DNA of 58,177 nucleotides from Lachnospiraceae bacterium (GCA_011959925.1 BLMD01000346.1:1-58177), one strand, 5' to 3'; counted from the stretch's first letter, positions 7,503 through 17,339 are shown. Notes: generated by a model not told the origin, from the sequence alone. A program made the numbers and translations.

Positions 7503-8660
7503 TTAATTTTTGCAGAGTTCCTCTGCCATAGCGTCGATCATCGCCATGCTTTCATCGTTTACCGCAGACATAATCTTTACGGTGGTTTCCGTAAAGGTAA
7601 GATTTTTGCAGCCTTCTAACATTTTCTGCATAGTTTTTGCCGCTGTAGGCGCCCAGGAACCGTTTTCGATCAGTCCGATCGTACGCTTCTGATAATTGCG
7701 TTCTGCAAGGTCGTGGATAAATTCGCGCATAAACGGGAATACGTCGCCGTTATACGTCGGGGAAGCCAGAACCAGTTTGCCGTAGCGGAATGCGTCTTCT
7801 ACGGCTTCCGCCATATCACAGCGTGCAAGGTCGTTTACGGCTACTTTTGGGCAGCCCTTTTCCTTCAGTTTTTCTGCCAAAAGCTCGGCAGCTTTTTTTG
7901 TGTTTCCATAGGCGGAGGTATAGGCGATCGTTACGCCTTCTGTTTCCACGGAATATGAAGACCAGGTCTGATAAAGACCGATATAATAGGCTAAGTTTTC
8001 TGTTAAAATCGGACCGTGCAGCGGGCAGATCGCCTGAATATCCAGGGCAGCAGCTTTTTTCAGCAGATTTTGTACCTGTACGCCGTATTTTCCTACAATT
8101 CCGAAATAGTAGCGCCGTGCTTCGCATGCCCAGTCTTCGTCGGCGTCCAGCGCACCGAATTTACCGAATCCGTCTGCGGAAAACAGAACCTTATCCCGGT
8201 CATCATACGTAACGATAACCTCCGGCCAGTGTACCATCGGAGCCGCAACAAAGGTCAGCGTATGAGTTCCCAGAGAAAGGGTGTCGCCGTCTTTGACGAC
8301 TGTCTGCCGGTCTGCAAAATCCGTACCGAAAAACTGCTTCATCATGACAAATGCTTTGGCGCTGGAAACGATTTTCGTTTCCGGATATTGTTCCATAAAT
8401 TTTGCAATATTTGCGGAATGATCCGGTTCCATATGTTGTATGATCAGATAATCCGGCTGCCGTAAACCGGATACTGCTTTTATATTTGCAAGCCATTCTT
8501 CTCCGAAACGGGCGTCTACCGTGTCAAATACGGCTGTTTTTTCATCCATCAGCATATAGGAATTGTAAGCCATGCCGTTTTCGACCACGTATTGTCCTTC
8601 AAACAGATCGATGTCATGATCGTTTACGCCTACATACTTAATATCGTTGGTAATGTCCAT
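7503..8660 (-). CDS. fprA: Flavodiiron protein (O2/NO reductase)
   Basis: A 385-aa A-type flavoprotein. The N-terminal metallo-beta-lactamase-like domain carries the diiron ligands H-x-E-x-D-H in HMEPDHS, later APMVHWPE and SADGFG. The C-terminal flavodoxin domain starts at about residue 253 (TIAYTSAYGNTKKAAELL), with further FMN-loop motifs ASPTYNGD and ENGSWAP. Enzymes of this family reduce O2 to water or NO to N2O in the cytoplasm of anaerobes, normally fed by rubredoxin. No rubredoxin domain is fused here. AGGAGAGG precedes the ATG. A minus-strand promoter lies just upstream, and a terminator lies past the stop, so it is probably monocistronic. Confidence 0.95.
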   Translation of the reverse strand: MDITNDIKYVGVNDHDIDLFEGQYVVENGMAYNSYMLMDEKTAVFDTVDARFGEEWLANIKAVSGLRQPDYLIIQHMEPDHSANIAKFMEQYPETKIVSSAKAFVMMKQFFGTDFADRQTVVKDGDTLSLGTHTLTFVAAPMVHWPEVIVTYDDRDKVLFSADGFGKFGALDADEDWACEARRYYFGIVGKYGVQVQNLLKKAAALDIQAICPLHGPILTENLAYYIGLYQTWSSYSVETEGVTIAYTSAYGNTKKAAELLAEKLKEKGCPKVAVNDLARCDMAEAVEDAFRYGKLVLASPTYNGDVFPFMREFIHDLAERNYQKRTIGLIENGSWAPTAAKTMQKMLEGCKNLTFTETTVKIMSAVNDESMAMIDAMAEELCKN

Positions 8661-8719
8661 TGTATCCTCTCCTTTGCTAAATAACTACCAGATTTTGCCT
8701 GTCTAATAAGGGCGGAATC

Positions 8720-8749
8720 ATTATAGCATAGATTAAGTTATACTTGCAA
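8720..8749 (-). promoter_or_regulatory. Putative sigma-A promoter for fprA
   Basis: On the minus strand, TTGCAA (8749-8744) is separated by 18 bp from a perfect TATAAT (8725-8720), about 60 bp upstream of the fprA ATG. No clear PerR or other stress operator was recognised around it. Confidence 0.55.
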
Positions 8750-8818
8750 CGGATAATTGAGTGCTTTGTTCAGGCATAAAAAGAAAATGGCTAAACAATC
8801 TTAAATGTGCAGGCAGGG

Positions 8819-9703
8819 TTAAAATACCAGTATAATAGAAAGTGTTCGGTTATGATACCGGGCGGTAATGCTGCCGTGCATCTGTTCGGTCAGCGTTTTG
8901 GCTATGGAAAGCCCAAGCCCGGTAGATTTTTTCCCGGATTCAATTGTATAAAAGCGGTCAAACAGATTTTGTACCTGTATTTCGTTTAGATGCGGCGCAT
9001 GATTGGAAAAGCAGATTTCACCGGATTCCGATAAACGGATCCTCAGATCGCCGCCGCTGTATTTGATGGCATTTCCCAGGATATTTTCAAAGATGCGCAG
9101 CAGGGCTTTTTTGTCCAGACGGCGGATGATATTTTGTTCGGGCATGGAAATTTCCGGCGTAATGCCGCATCCTTTTAACACGGCGTAATGCGACAGGATG
9201 CTTTCTTCTAACGCGCTGTTTAAGACGACTTCTTCTGACGTGCCAGACTGGTCAGCGGAAGCGGCAACGGAATAGCGGAATAATTCTTCGGTCAATTCTT
9301 TTAACCGTTCGGTCCGCTCCCGGATCACAGATACAAAACGAACGGCGTCTTCTGGCAGGTTCTCTTGTTCAAGCAAATCCAGATAGCCGCAGATGGCAGT
9401 CAGCGGCGTCCGGATGTCGTGTGAAAGATTGGTAATGCTTTCCTTAACCGTGAAATCCCCTTGGATAAACTTATGCCGCTGGCTCCGGAGTTTTTTAAGC
9501 TGTCCGTTGATATCGTCGGCGAGCGCGCGCATAGAGCGGCTGCGGCTGGAAATACCGATCAGGGTATTGGTATCGGTTTGTAAACGTTTGGCGAATTCCT
9601 GCCGGATTTCTCTGGCAGACTTTTGCATCAGATACAGACGCAGTGCAAGTATGGCTATAATGATAATGAGAATGCCGATCAGGATAGAAAGATAAAATTG
9701 CAT
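8819..9703 (-). CDS. Orphan membrane sensor histidine kinase
   Basis: A 294-aa kinase. A single N-terminal transmembrane helix (residues ~4-24) is followed by a short cytoplasmic linker. The HisKA dimerisation helix carries the phospho-acceptor His in [12 protein letters not shown], and the HATPase domain carries N-box ILGNAIKYS and G-box [12 protein letters not shown]. There is no extracellular sensor domain: only a few residues precede the helix, so it is an intramembrane-sensing or small-sensor kinase. Unusually, no response regulator lies next to it; the flanking genes are fprA and a cold-shock gene in the other direction. The signal and partner are unknown. Confidence 0.85.
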   Translation of the reverse strand: MQFYLSILIGILIIIIAILALRLYLMQKSAREIRQEFAKRLQTDTNTLIGISSRSRSMRALADDINGQLKKLRSQRHKFIQGDFTVKESITNLSHDIRTPLTAICGYLDLLEQENLPEDAVRFVSVIRERTERLKELTEELFRYSVAASADQSGTSEEVVLNSALEESILSHYAVLKGCGITPEISMPEQNIIRRLDKKALLRIFENILGNAIKYSGGDLRIRLSESGEICFSNHAPHLNEIQVQNLFDRFYTIESGKKSTGLGLSIAKTLTEQMHGSITARYHNRTLSIILVF

Positions 9704-9808
9704 AAGCAGTCTCCTTTGTACTTTTGTACGATTATATCATATGAACCGAAAATAAGTAATAAAAAAACAGACCGGAAATTGTTCTTTCGGTACAGAAATT
9801 TCATAAGG

Positions 9809-9847
9809 AAAAATACAAAGGAAAAGAGACAAAAATACAAAGGAAAA
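9809..9847. repeat. Short direct repeat upstream of the csp promoter
   Basis: AAAAATACAAAGGAAAA occurs twice, 21-22 bp apart (about 9809-9825 and 9831-9847), immediately upstream of the -35 box at 9860. The one-helical-turn-multiple spacing suits a protein-binding site or an A-rich UP-like element. Confidence 0.5.
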
Positions 9848-9859
9848 AACGCAGAAAGA

Positions 9860-9888
9860 TTGACAAAAAAGGAAAAATATGCTAGTCT
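9860..9888 (+). promoter_or_regulatory. Promoter of the cold-shock gene
   Basis: A perfect TTGACA (9860-9865) is followed by a 17-bp spacer and TAGTCT (9883-9888). The start of transcription would be near 9895, giving a ~43-nt leader before the csp ATG. Confidence 0.65.
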
Positions 9889-9937
9889 AAAGAACGTGAG
9901 AAAACACAAAAGTAATAATATTTTAGGAGGAAGTATT

Positions 9938-10141
9938 ATGCAGAAAGGTACTGTAAAATGGTTTAACGCAAAGAAGGGTTATGGATTTCTTTCAGATGCA
10001 GAAGGAAATGAAGTTTTTGTTCATTATTCTGCATTACAGATGGACGGATTCAAGGAGCTCAAGGATGGAGAAGAGGTTGAATTCGAAGTGGTAGACGGAA
10101 CAAAGGGACCGCAGGCGTCCAACGTTGTTCGTTTATCCTAA
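9938..10141 (+). CDS. Cold-shock protein (CspA family)
   Basis: A 67-aa single-OB-fold nucleic-acid chaperone. RNP1-like motif KGYGFL and RNP2-like VFVHYSAL are both present, preceded by the family start [10 protein letters not shown]. The usual RNP2 VFVH-F is here VFVHY. The length is exactly that of bacterial Csp proteins. TTAGGAGG lies 8 nt before the ATG. It has its own promoter and a perfect palindromic terminator, so it is a single-gene unit. It binds single-stranded RNA and DNA in the cytoplasm and melts secondary structure. Confidence 0.95.
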   Translation: MQKGTVKWFNAKKGYGFLSDAEGNEVFVHYSALQMDGFKELKDGEEVEFEVVDGTKGPQASNVVRLS

Positions 10142-10193
10142 TTTGGATCAGTTCCAAATTACATAAAGCAACAGATTATAGGAAAGAATAACC

Positions 10194-10225
10194 AAAAGAG
10201 GGTGTATATACACCCTCTTTTATAA
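10194..10225 (+). terminator. Perfect palindromic terminator after csp
   Basis: A 28-bp perfect palindrome (arms AAAAGAGGGTGTAT and its complement, 10194-10221) ends in TTTT. It can terminate in both directions and isolates csp from the peptidase gene. Confidence 0.85.
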
Positions 10226-10284
10226 ATAAAAAAATTATCCCGGGCGGGCGTTGGCCGCAGGGTATAGTATGGAGGAAACGAATT

Positions 10285-13200
10285 TTGAAACAGGAAGTAT
10301 TGCAGTTATACGAGATCGTACAGGAAAAAAACTTAAGCGATATCCATTCGAGGGGGATTCTGCTGCGTCATAAAAAAAGCGGCGCAAGGATTTCAGCCGT
10401 ATGCAATGAGGATGAGAATAAAGTATTTTATATCGGATTCCGTACGCCGCCGGCAGACAGCACGGGAGTTGCGCATATCGTAGAGCATACGGTACTCTGC
10501 GGTTCGGACAGGTTTCCGGCAAAAGATCCTTTTGTGGAATTGGTGAAAGGTTCTTTAAATACGTTTTTAAATGCCATGACGTATCCGGACAAGACCGTAT
10601 ATCCGGTGGCAAGCTGCAACGACAAAGATTTTCAGAATCTGATGGACGTCTATATGGACGCTGTGCTGCATCCGAACATCTACAAAAAAGAAGAGATTTT
10701 TAAACAGGAAGGCTGGCACTATGAACTGGAGGATCAGGATGCGCCGATTACGTTAAACGGCGTGGTTTATAATGAAATGAAAGGCGCGTTTTCTTCTCCG
10801 GAGGGAGTGCTGGAGCGTGAAATTTTAAATTCTCTGTTTCCGGATACGGCTTACGGGAATGAGTCCGGCGGCGATCCCAACCATATCCCCGAGCTGACCT
10901 ATGAGGCATTTTTGGATTTTCACCGAAGGTACTATCATCCGTGTAATTCCTATATCTATCTCTATGGAAATATGGATATCGAAGAAAAACTGCTTTGGCT
11001 GGATCAGAACTATCTGTCCCATTACGAAGAAATTTCCATAGACTCAGAAATCCGGAAGCAGAACGCATTTTCTTCTGTCCGCAGGATAAATAAAACATAT
11101 CCGGTGGCAAGCAATGAGCCGCTTGAGGATCATACCTATCTTTCCTATAATATGGCAATCGGGACCGTATTAGATAAAACGCTGTACCAGGCGTTTGAGA
11201 TCCTGGATTATGCGCTGTTAAACGCTCCGGGCGCGCCGCTGAAAAAGGCGTTAATCGATGCTGGTATTGGAAAAGACATTATGGGGTCTTATGACAACGG
11301 CACATACCAGCCGGTATTTTCTATTGTGGCGAAGAATGCCAATCGTATGGATGAGGACCGTTTTGCAGAGACGATCCGCAGAGTATTACAGGAACAGGCG
11401 GACGGGGCGCTGGATAAAAAAGCGCTTTTAGCGGGAATCAACAGTTCGGAATTTAAATATCGGGAGGCCGATTTCGGTTCGTATCCGAAAGGCCTTATAT
11501 ACGGTTTACAGATGTTAGACAGCTGGCTGTATGACGATACGCAGCCGTTTCTGCATTTAGAATCGCTGGAAGTTTACCGGTTTTTGCGGGAGATGACAAA
11601 CGAAGATTATTTTGAACGCCTGATTCGGGATTATATGCTTGAGAATACCCATGTGTCTATGGTTACCATTGAGCCGGTACGGGGATTGAATGCAAAGCAG
11701 GACAAAGCGCTTGCCCAAATGCTTGCCGCATATAAAGAGAGTCTGAGCGAATCGGAACTTCAGGCTCTGATCGAAGATACCGGACATTTAAAACAGTATC
11801 AGGAAGAACCGTCGTCCAAAGAAGACCTGGAAAAGATTCCGATGTTAAAACGGGAAGATATGAAACGGGAGGCGCTGCCATTTACGCTGTCGGAAATGGA
11901 GTGCGGCGGGGTAAAAACGTTGTTTTCCAATCTTTATTCCAACGGTATCTTATATTTGAATCTGATGTTTGACATACGATTTGTAACGGAAGAAGAACTG
12001 CCTTACGTTGGTATTTTAAAATCGGTTCTGGGCTATATTGATACCGATGCGTATGCATACGGCGATCTGGCGAATGAGATCAATCTGGAAACGGGCGGCA
12101 TGGCGTCGGTGATTTCGACCTATGACCATGCCAAAGATTCCTCTTACGAGGCAAAATTTGAAATCCGGACCAAAGTATTATATGATAAACTGCCCAAGGC
12201 GGTAAAACTGATCGAAGAAATTCTGCTTGGGTCGAAACTGGACGATGAAAAACGATTAAAAGAGATTCTTTCCGAGATCAAGTCAAAACTGCAGATGATG
12301 CTTTCTTCTGCCGGAAATTATGTGTCTGCGTCTCGCGCGATGTCTTATTTTTCGGAAACGGCACGCTGCAGCGATCTGACGCTTGGAATCGATTTTTACC
12401 GTGTCGTTGCGGAATATGAAGAACATTTTGAAGAAAAGAAGCATCTGCTGATCGACCGGTTAAAACGGCTGCTGCGCCTTGTTTTTACAAAAGAAAACAT
12501 GATGGCGGCAGTAACCTGTGACGAAGAGGGAATCAAACGGTTGCCCGATGCATTGGCGGGACTGAAAGAAAAGCTTCCGTCCCAGGCAAAGAGCCGTCCG
12601 GCTGCCAAATTATCCTGTATCCGAAAAAACGAAGGATTTATGGATGCTTCAAAAGTACAGTATGTTTCAAGAGCCGGGAATTTTAAATCTGCCGGATTTT
12701 CTTATACGGGAGCGATGAAGATTCTTAGAGTTATTTTAAGCTATGACTACCTCTGGCTGAATGTACGTGTAAAAGGCGGTGCATACGGCTGCGGCGGAGT
12801 ATTTATGCGGAATGGAAACGTATATTTTTCTTCTTACAGAGATCCCAATTTAGAGCAGACCAATGCAGTGTATGAGCATATACCGGAGTATCTTCGGAAC
12901 TTTTCTGCAGACGAGCGGGATATGACGAAATATATCATCGGTTCGATCAGTGAACTGGATACGCCGCTGAATCCGTCTGCAAAGGGACTGCGTTCTGTTT
13001 CAGCGTACTTTGCGGGGATTACCTATGAAGAGATCCAAAGGGAACGAGACGAGGTGATCGGCGCAATGCCGCAGGATATCCGGGCGCTGGCGGATGCAGT
13101 AGAAAGCGTATTATCACAGAAAAATTTCTGCGTCGTCGGCAATGAAGAGAAGATCAGAGAACAGAAAGAACTGTTTCTATCGATAGAACAGTTGTTATAA
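10285..13200 (+). CDS. M16C zinc metallopeptidase (presequence-protease/insulinase type)
   Basis: A 971-aa cytoplasmic peptidase of the M16C subfamily, with two halves of the clam-shell fold. The inverted zinc motif H-x-x-E-H is at residues 64-68 (HIVEH), followed by GSLNTFLNAMTYPDKTVYP, and GGAYGCGG in the second half. It likely degrades short peptides, as PreP and its bacterial homologues do. No signal peptide is seen. The start is TTG at 10285, 9 nt after GGAGG (10271-10275); no ATG fits in the region. It is 18 bp upstream of era and may be co-transcribed with it. Confidence 0.9.
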   Translation: MKQEVLQLYEIVQEKNLSDIHSRGILLRHKKSGARISAVCNEDENKVFYIGFRTPPADSTGVAHIVEHTVLCGSDRFPAKDPFVELVKGSLNTFLNAMTYPDKTVYPVASCNDKDFQNLMDVYMDAVLHPNIYKKEEIFKQEGWHYELEDQDAPITLNGVVYNEMKGAFSSPEGVLEREILNSLFPDTAYGNESGGDPNHIPELTYEAFLDFHRRYYHPCNSYIYLYGNMDIEEKLLWLDQNYLSHYEEISIDSEIRKQNAFSSVRRINKTYPVASNEPLEDHTYLSYNMAIGTVLDKTLYQAFEILDYALLNAPGAPLKKALIDAGIGKDIMGSYDNGTYQPVFSIVAKNANRMDEDRFAETIRRVLQEQADGALDKKALLAGINSSEFKYREADFGSYPKGLIYGLQMLDSWLYDDTQPFLHLESLEVYRFLREMTNEDYFERLIRDYMLENTHVSMVTIEPVRGLNAKQDKALAQMLAAYKESLSESELQALIEDTGHLKQYQEEPSSKEDLEKIPMLKREDMKREALPFTLSEMECGGVKTLFSNLYSNGILYLNLMFDIRFVTEEELPYVGILKSVLGYIDTDAYAYGDLANEINLETGGMASVISTYDHAKDSSYEAKFEIRTKVLYDKLPKAVKLIEEILLGSKLDDEKRLKEILSEIKSKLQMMLSSAGNYVSASRAMSYFSETARCSDLTLGIDFYRVVAEYEEHFEEKKHLLIDRLKRLLRLVFTKENMMAAVTCDEEGIKRLPDALAGLKEKLPSQAKSRPAAKLSCIRKNEGFMDASKVQYVSRAGNFKSAGFSYTGAMKILRVILSYDYLWLNVRVKGGAYGCGGVFMRNGNVYFSSYRDPNLEQTNAVYEHIPEYLRNFSADERDMTKYIIGSISELDTPLNPSAKGLRSVSAYFAGITYEEIQRERDEVIGAMPQDIRALADAVESVLSQKNFCVVGNEEKIREQKELFLSIEQLL

Positions 13201-13218
13201 CAAAAGAAAGGGATAGTT

Positions 13219-14130
13219 ATGGAAGAGAAATTCAAATCGGGTTTTGCAGCGATCATCGGACGTCCGAACGTAGGGAAATCTACACTGATGAATTGCCTGA
13301 TCGGACAGAAGATTGCAATTACGTCAAAAAAGCCGCAGACGACAAGAAATCGTATTCAGACAGTGTATACGGACCCGGACCGGGGGCAGATTGTATTTTT
13401 GGATACGCCCGGCATGCATCAGGCAAAAAACAAACTGGGTGAGTATATGGTGACTGCTGCCGTAAATACGCTGCATGACGCCGATGTGATCCTCTGGCTG
13501 GTGGAACCGGGCAGCTATATCGGCGCGGGTGAGAAAAAGATCCTGCAGATGCTGGAGGGTGTCAGCCGCCCTGTCATACTTATCATCAATAAAATAGATA
13601 CGGTAGAAAAGCTCAAAATACTCGAATACATCGACGTATACCGCAAAGTGTACGACTTTGACGAGATTATTCCGGTTTCTGCGCTTCGGAACTTAAATAC
13701 GCAGGATGTGCTGGATACCGTATTTCAATATCTGCCGTACGGTCCGATGTTTTATGACGAAGAGACGGTGACAGACCAGCCGATGCGGCAGATTGTAGCG
13801 GAAATCATACGGGAAAAAGCGCTGCATGCGCTGGATGAGGAAGTTCCGCATGGAATTGCGGTTACGGTAGAAATCATGAAACAGCGGCAGGGAAAGAAAA
13901 ATTTAACGGATATTGAGGCGACCATTGTATGCGAGCGGGAATCTCATAAAGGGATTATCATAGGAAAAGGCGGCGCCATGCTGAAAAAGATCGGAAGCAA
14001 CGCCCGTTTTGAGATCGAACGGTTGATCGGGGGAAGGGCAAATTTAAAGCTCTGGGTAAAAATACGAAAGGACTGGCGGGATTCCGATATTCAGATGAAA
14101 AATTTTGGCTATCGAAAAGACCGGCTTTAA
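13219..14130 (+). CDS. era: GTPase Era
   Basis: A 303-aa essential GTPase for 30S ribosome assembly. G1 is GRPNVGKST (about residues 14-22), the switch I region is KKPQTTRNRIQ, G3 is DTPG, G4 is NKID, and the C-terminal KH RNA-binding domain contains GIIIGKGGAMLKKIG. The length and order are standard. The gene order era-yqzL-recO is typical of Firmicutes. AGAAAGGG lies before the ATG. Confidence 0.97.
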   Translation: MEEKFKSGFAAIIGRPNVGKSTLMNCLIGQKIAITSKKPQTTRNRIQTVYTDPDRGQIVFLDTPGMHQAKNKLGEYMVTAAVNTLHDADVILWLVEPGSYIGAGEKKILQMLEGVSRPVILIINKIDTVEKLKILEYIDVYRKVYDFDEIIPVSALRNLNTQDVLDTVFQYLPYGPMFYDEETVTDQPMRQIVAEIIREKALHALDEEVPHGIAVTVEIMKQRQGKKNLTDIEATIVCERESHKGIIIGKGGAMLKKIGSNARFEIERLIGGRANLKLWVKIRKDWRDSDIQMKNFGYRKDRL

Positions 14131-14208
14131 CCGTACGCATTTCGGAGCTGCAATACTGCCAATTTTTATCTGGTATGATTCCGTCAAAGAAGGAAAACCT
14201 AACTATGT

Positions 14209-14230
14209 AATACCGCAGAGGGTATTTTTT
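14209..14230 (+). terminator. Weak hairpin with T-run between era and yqzL
   Basis: AATACC pairs with GGTATT over a short loop and is followed by six T. It may attenuate rather than fully stop transcription into yqzL-recO. It is followed at 14233-14247 by a second small palindrome GCGTAA-CGA-TTACGC. Confidence 0.5.
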
Positions 14231-14286
14231 ATGCGTAACGATTACGCGTAAATCATGAAATTACGTACTTAGGAGATGACGGGCAG

Positions 14287-14505
14287 ATGGTGCAGGATGC
14301 ATGGAAGAATTTTGAAGCGAGCGGAAAAATTTCGGATTATCTGACTTACCGGCAGAGCGCGAAAGCAGAGGACGGTGGAAGGGGCGCCGCAAAAAGCGTA
14401 GACGAGACGCCGGGAAACAGGAAAAGAGGATGGGACGGTTATGAGACAGAACATTGTTCTGACGGGAATGGTATTGCAGGTCATGCCAATGGGAGAATAC
14501 GATAA
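14287..14505 (+). CDS. yqzL: YqzL-family small protein
   Basis: A 72-aa ORF whose first ~22 residues (MVQDAWKNFEASGKISDYLTY) match the short YqzL family, which is WK-x-FE-x-(S/T)G-x-I-x-x-YL-x-Y and always sits between era and recO in Bacilli and Clostridia. AGGAGATGA sits about 9 nt before the ATG. The family protein is normally only ~45 residues. Here the frame continues with a charged, low-complexity tail and overlaps the first 65 bp of recO in another frame. Its function is unknown in the family. Position and N-terminal match make it a real gene; the tail is doubtful. Confidence 0.7.
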   Translation: MVQDAWKNFEASGKISDYLTYRQSAKAEDGGRGAAKSVDETPGNRKRGWDGYETEHCSDGNGIAGHANGRIR

Positions 14506-15184
14506 GCGGATTACCGTATTGACAAAAGAAAGAGGGAAGATTACAGCCTTTGCGAGAGGGGCAAGACGCCCCGTCAGTCAGCTTTTGGCTGCAACCAGCC
14601 CTTTTTCCTTTGGAGAATTTGAGTTTTTTGAAGGGCGCAGTACATATAATCTGGCAAAGGCATCTGTAGCCAACTATTTCCGCGAATTGTCCGAAGATCC
14701 CGTAAAAGCCTGTTACGGATTTTATTTTCTGGAAGTGGCGGATTTTTATGCGCAGGAAAACAGCGAGGAAAAAGAGCTATTAAAATTACTGTACCAGACG
14801 CTTCGGGCTCTGGGGAAAGGTACACTGGATGCCCGGCTGGTGCGCAGGGTATATGAGCTTCGGGTTCTTTTGGCAGAAGGAGAGTATCCGAACTTTTTTT
14901 CCTGCCAGAACTGCGGAGAAACAGACGGCCTTGCCTGTTTTTCTGTCCGGCGGCACGGAATGCTCTGCGGTCATTGTACAAAAGAAACAGACGGCATACC
15001 GTTAGACGGCTCCACGCTGTATACGCTGCAGTATATATTTTCGGCAGAGCTGACAAAGCTCTATACTTTTACGGTATCCGATCATGTGCTGGATCTTATG
15101 GAGCGGATCACAGACCGTATCTATGCCGATCAGGTTTCCCATAGCTTCCGGTCTCTGGAAATATTAAAGACAATCGCAGGTTGA
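14441..15184 (+). CDS. recO: DNA repair protein RecO
   Basis: A 247-aa recombination mediator. It has the N-terminal OB-fold (TGMVLQVMPMGEYDKRITVLTKERGKITAFARGARR) and a helical C-terminal part with a zinc-finger CQNCGE ... CGHC. RecO loads RecA on SSB-coated single-stranded DNA together with RecR. The start ATG sits within the yqzL reading frame, a typical tight arrangement. The stop overlaps the -35 element of the next promoter. Confidence 0.93.
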   Translation: MRQNIVLTGMVLQVMPMGEYDKRITVLTKERGKITAFARGARRPVSQLLAATSPFSFGEFEFFEGRSTYNLAKASVANYFRELSEDPVKACYGFYFLEVADFYAQENSEEKELLKLLYQTLRALGKGTLDARLVRRVYELRVLLAEGEYPNFFSCQNCGETDGLACFSVRRHGMLCGHCTKETDGIPLDGSTLYTLQYIFSAELTKLYTFTVSDHVLDLMERITDRIYADQVSHSFRSLEILKTIAG

Positions 15185-15209
15185 AATCTGAAAAGGAACA
15201 TAGTATAAT
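15181..15209 (+). promoter_or_regulatory. Promoter for the lipoprotein-glyQS unit
   Basis: TTGAAA (15181-15186), a 17-bp spacer and a perfect TATAAT (15204-15209). It overlaps the recO stop codon and drives the lipoprotein gene and possibly glyQS. Confidence 0.7.
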
Positions 15210-15254
15210 AGCATGGATTACAGCAACAGAGCAGATACGGAGGTTAAAGAAGAG

Positions 15255-15863
15255 ATGAGAAAGATACTATTTGCAGTTATTTTTATTCTCTGTGCAGGAA
15301 TGTTGTCGGGGTGTTCTTCAAAAGCAGATGTGGATACCAGCACTGTTTTTATTGAAAAGAAGGGAAATATTATAAGCGTAGACGTAGAACATCTGGACAA
15401 AGATTATTATGACACAGAAGAGTTGGAGGAGTATATCACAAAGCATCTGGAAGAGTATACGCAAACAAACGGCGATACGGTAGAACAGGCGTCTTTTGAC
15501 ATTAAAGACGGCATTGCAAAACTGAAAATGGAATATGATTCCTGTGAAGATTATACCGGTTTCAACGGCATCGAATTGTATACCGGAAATATCGTAGAGG
15601 CGCAGGCGGCAGGATATGATTTCGATACGGACTTTTACAGTGTTTCGGATTCGGATGAAAAGAAGAAAGTGTCCGGTGACGAGGTGTTAAAAGACGATGA
15701 ATGCAAGGTGGCAATCATTAAAGCAAACGTAGATGTGCAGGTTCCGGGAACCGTGTTATACATATCCGGAGAGGATACCGAAATGGTCGGAAACGATACG
15801 GTTTCGATCGTAAGCGCAGACGCCAACGAAGAGGCGCACCTTACATATATTATATACAGATAG
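15255..15863 (+). CDS. Predicted lipoprotein of unknown function
   Basis: A 202-aa secreted lipoprotein. A signal sequence [20 protein letters not shown] ends in the lipobox LSGC, so the mature Cys is lipidated and the protein is anchored to the outer face of the membrane. The mature part is acidic and strand-rich, and carries repeated D/E-rich turns; no known domain was recognised. The start ATG at 15255 is chosen over an upstream in-frame ATG at 15213 because it puts the charged n-region right before the hydrophobic core, and GGAGG at 15239-15243 is upstream. It lies between its own promoter and glyQS. Confidence 0.75.
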   Translation: MRKILFAVIFILCAGMLSGCSSKADVDTSTVFIEKKGNIISVDVEHLDKDYYDTEELEEYITKHLEEYTQTNGDTVEQASFDIKDGIAKLKMEYDSCEDYTGFNGIELYTGNIVEAQAAGYDFDTDFYSVSDSDEKKKVSGDEVLKDDECKVAIIKANVDVQVPGTVLYISGEDTEMVGNDTVSIVSADANEEAHLTYIIYR

Positions 15864-15882
15864 CAGCGGGGAGGAATGGAAA

Positions 15883-17298
15883 ATGGAAAAGTCAATGGAC
15901 AAGATTGTTGCATTAGCAAAGGCAAGAGGATTCGTATATCCCGGCTCGGAAATATACGGAGGACTTGCAAATACATGGGATTACGGAAATCTTGGCGTGG
16001 AGTTGAAAAATAATGTCAAGCGGGCATGGTGGGAGAAATTCATACAGGAAAATCCCTACAATGTCGGCGTAGACTGCGCGATTTTAATGAATCCGCAGAC
16101 ATGGGTGGCTTCCGGACATCTGGGAGGATTTTCAGATCCTCTGATGGACTGTAAAGAATGCCATGAACGGTTCCGGGCAGACCAGCTGATCGAAAATTAT
16201 TCCGCAGAACATAACGTGGCCTTAAACGGCTCCATAGACGGATGGTCACAGGAAGAAATGGCTTCTTTTATCGAAGAGCACAAGATTGCCTGTCCCACCT
16301 GCGGCAAACATAATTTTACCGATATCCGACAGTTTAATCTGATGTTTAAAACGTTCCAGGGCGTGACGGAGGATGCCAGAAATACGGTATATTTAAGACC
16401 GGAGACGGCGCAGGGGATTTTTGTGAATTTTAAAAATGTGCAGAGGACTTCCCGTAAAAAAGTACCGTTCGGCATCGGACAGATCGGAAAATCGTTCCGA
16501 AATGAGATTACGCCGGGCAATTTTACGTTCCGTACCAGAGAGTTTGAACAGATGGAACTGGAGTTTTTCTGCGAGCCGGGTACGGATCTGGACTGGTTTG
16601 CTTACTGGAGAGGCTTCTGCCGTGACTGGCTTTTGGCGCTTGGCATCAAAGAAGACGAAATGCGCTTGAGGGATCATTCCAAAGAAGAACTGTGCTTTTA
16701 TTCCAAAGGCACGACGGATATCGAATTTTTATTCCCGTTTGGATGGGGCGAATTGTGGGGAATCGCAGACCGTACAGATTATGACCTGACGCAGCATCAG
16801 AATACATCCGGTCAGGATATGTCCTATTTTGACGATGAGAAAAAAGAAAAATATATTCCATATGTCATTGAGCCTTCGCTGGGAGCGGACCGCGTAACGC
16901 TTGCATTTTTATGCGCCGCATACGACGAGGAAAATATCGGAACGGAAGAGAAACCGGATATGCGGACCGTCCTTCATTTCCATCCGGCGCTCGCTCCGGT
17001 AAAAATCGGCGTGCTGCCGTTATCTAAGAAACTGAATGAAGGTGCGGAGAAAGTATTTGCGCAGCTTTCCAAAAAGTATAACTGTGAATTTGACGACAGG
17101 GGCAATATCGGAAAGCGTTACAGAAGGCAGGATGAAATCGGTACGCCGTTCTGCGTAACATATGACTTTGATTCCGAAGAAGACTTATCCGTCACCGTGC
17201 GTGACCGCGACACCATGGAACAAGAGAGGATTAAGATCGAAGAGCTGGACGCATATTTTGCAGATAAATTTACATTTGAAGTTATTGACAAATCTTAA
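15883..17298 (+). CDS. glyS: Glycyl-tRNA synthetase, single-chain type
   Basis: A 471-aa class II synthetase of the homodimeric alpha2 type, which charges tRNA-Gly. N-terminal motif [22 protein letters not shown], motif 2 [21 protein letters not shown], an insertion with CKECHERF / CPTCGKH (zinc-ribbon-like cysteines), and the C-terminal anticodon-binding domain beginning near [14 protein letters not shown] are present. The length is as expected for the Gram-positive form (not the alpha2-beta2 type). The start follows GGGGAGG. The following gene has its own promoter within the 3' end of glyS. Confidence 0.96.
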   Translation: MEKSMDKIVALAKARGFVYPGSEIYGGLANTWDYGNLGVELKNNVKRAWWEKFIQENPYNVGVDCAILMNPQTWVASGHLGGFSDPLMDCKECHERFRADQLIENYSAEHNVALNGSIDGWSQEEMASFIEEHKIACPTCGKHNFTDIRQFNLMFKTFQGVTEDARNTVYLRPETAQGIFVNFKNVQRTSRKKVPFGIGQIGKSFRNEITPGNFTFRTREFEQMELEFFCEPGTDLDWFAYWRGFCRDWLLALGIKEDEMRLRDHSKEELCFYSKGTTDIEFLFPFGWGELWGIADRTDYDLTQHQNTSGQDMSYFDDEKKEKYIPYVIEPSLGADRVTLAFLCAAYDEENIGTEEKPDMRTVLHFHPALAPVKIGVLPLSKKLNEGAEKVFAQLSKKYNCEFDDRGNIGKRYRRQDEIGTPFCVTYDFDSEEDLSVTVRDRDTMEQERIKIEELDAYFADKFTFEVIDKS

Positions 17299-17313
17299 CA
17301 GCATAGGTATAAT
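17285..17313 (+). promoter_or_regulatory. Promoter for yceD-rpmF
   Basis: A perfect TTGACA (17285-17290), 17-bp spacer, perfect TATAAT (17308-17313). It begins inside the last codons of glyS. A near-consensus strong promoter is expected for a ribosomal-protein operon. Confidence 0.8.
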
Positions 17314-17339
17314 AGTTCAGGTATGAGCAGGAGACAAGA

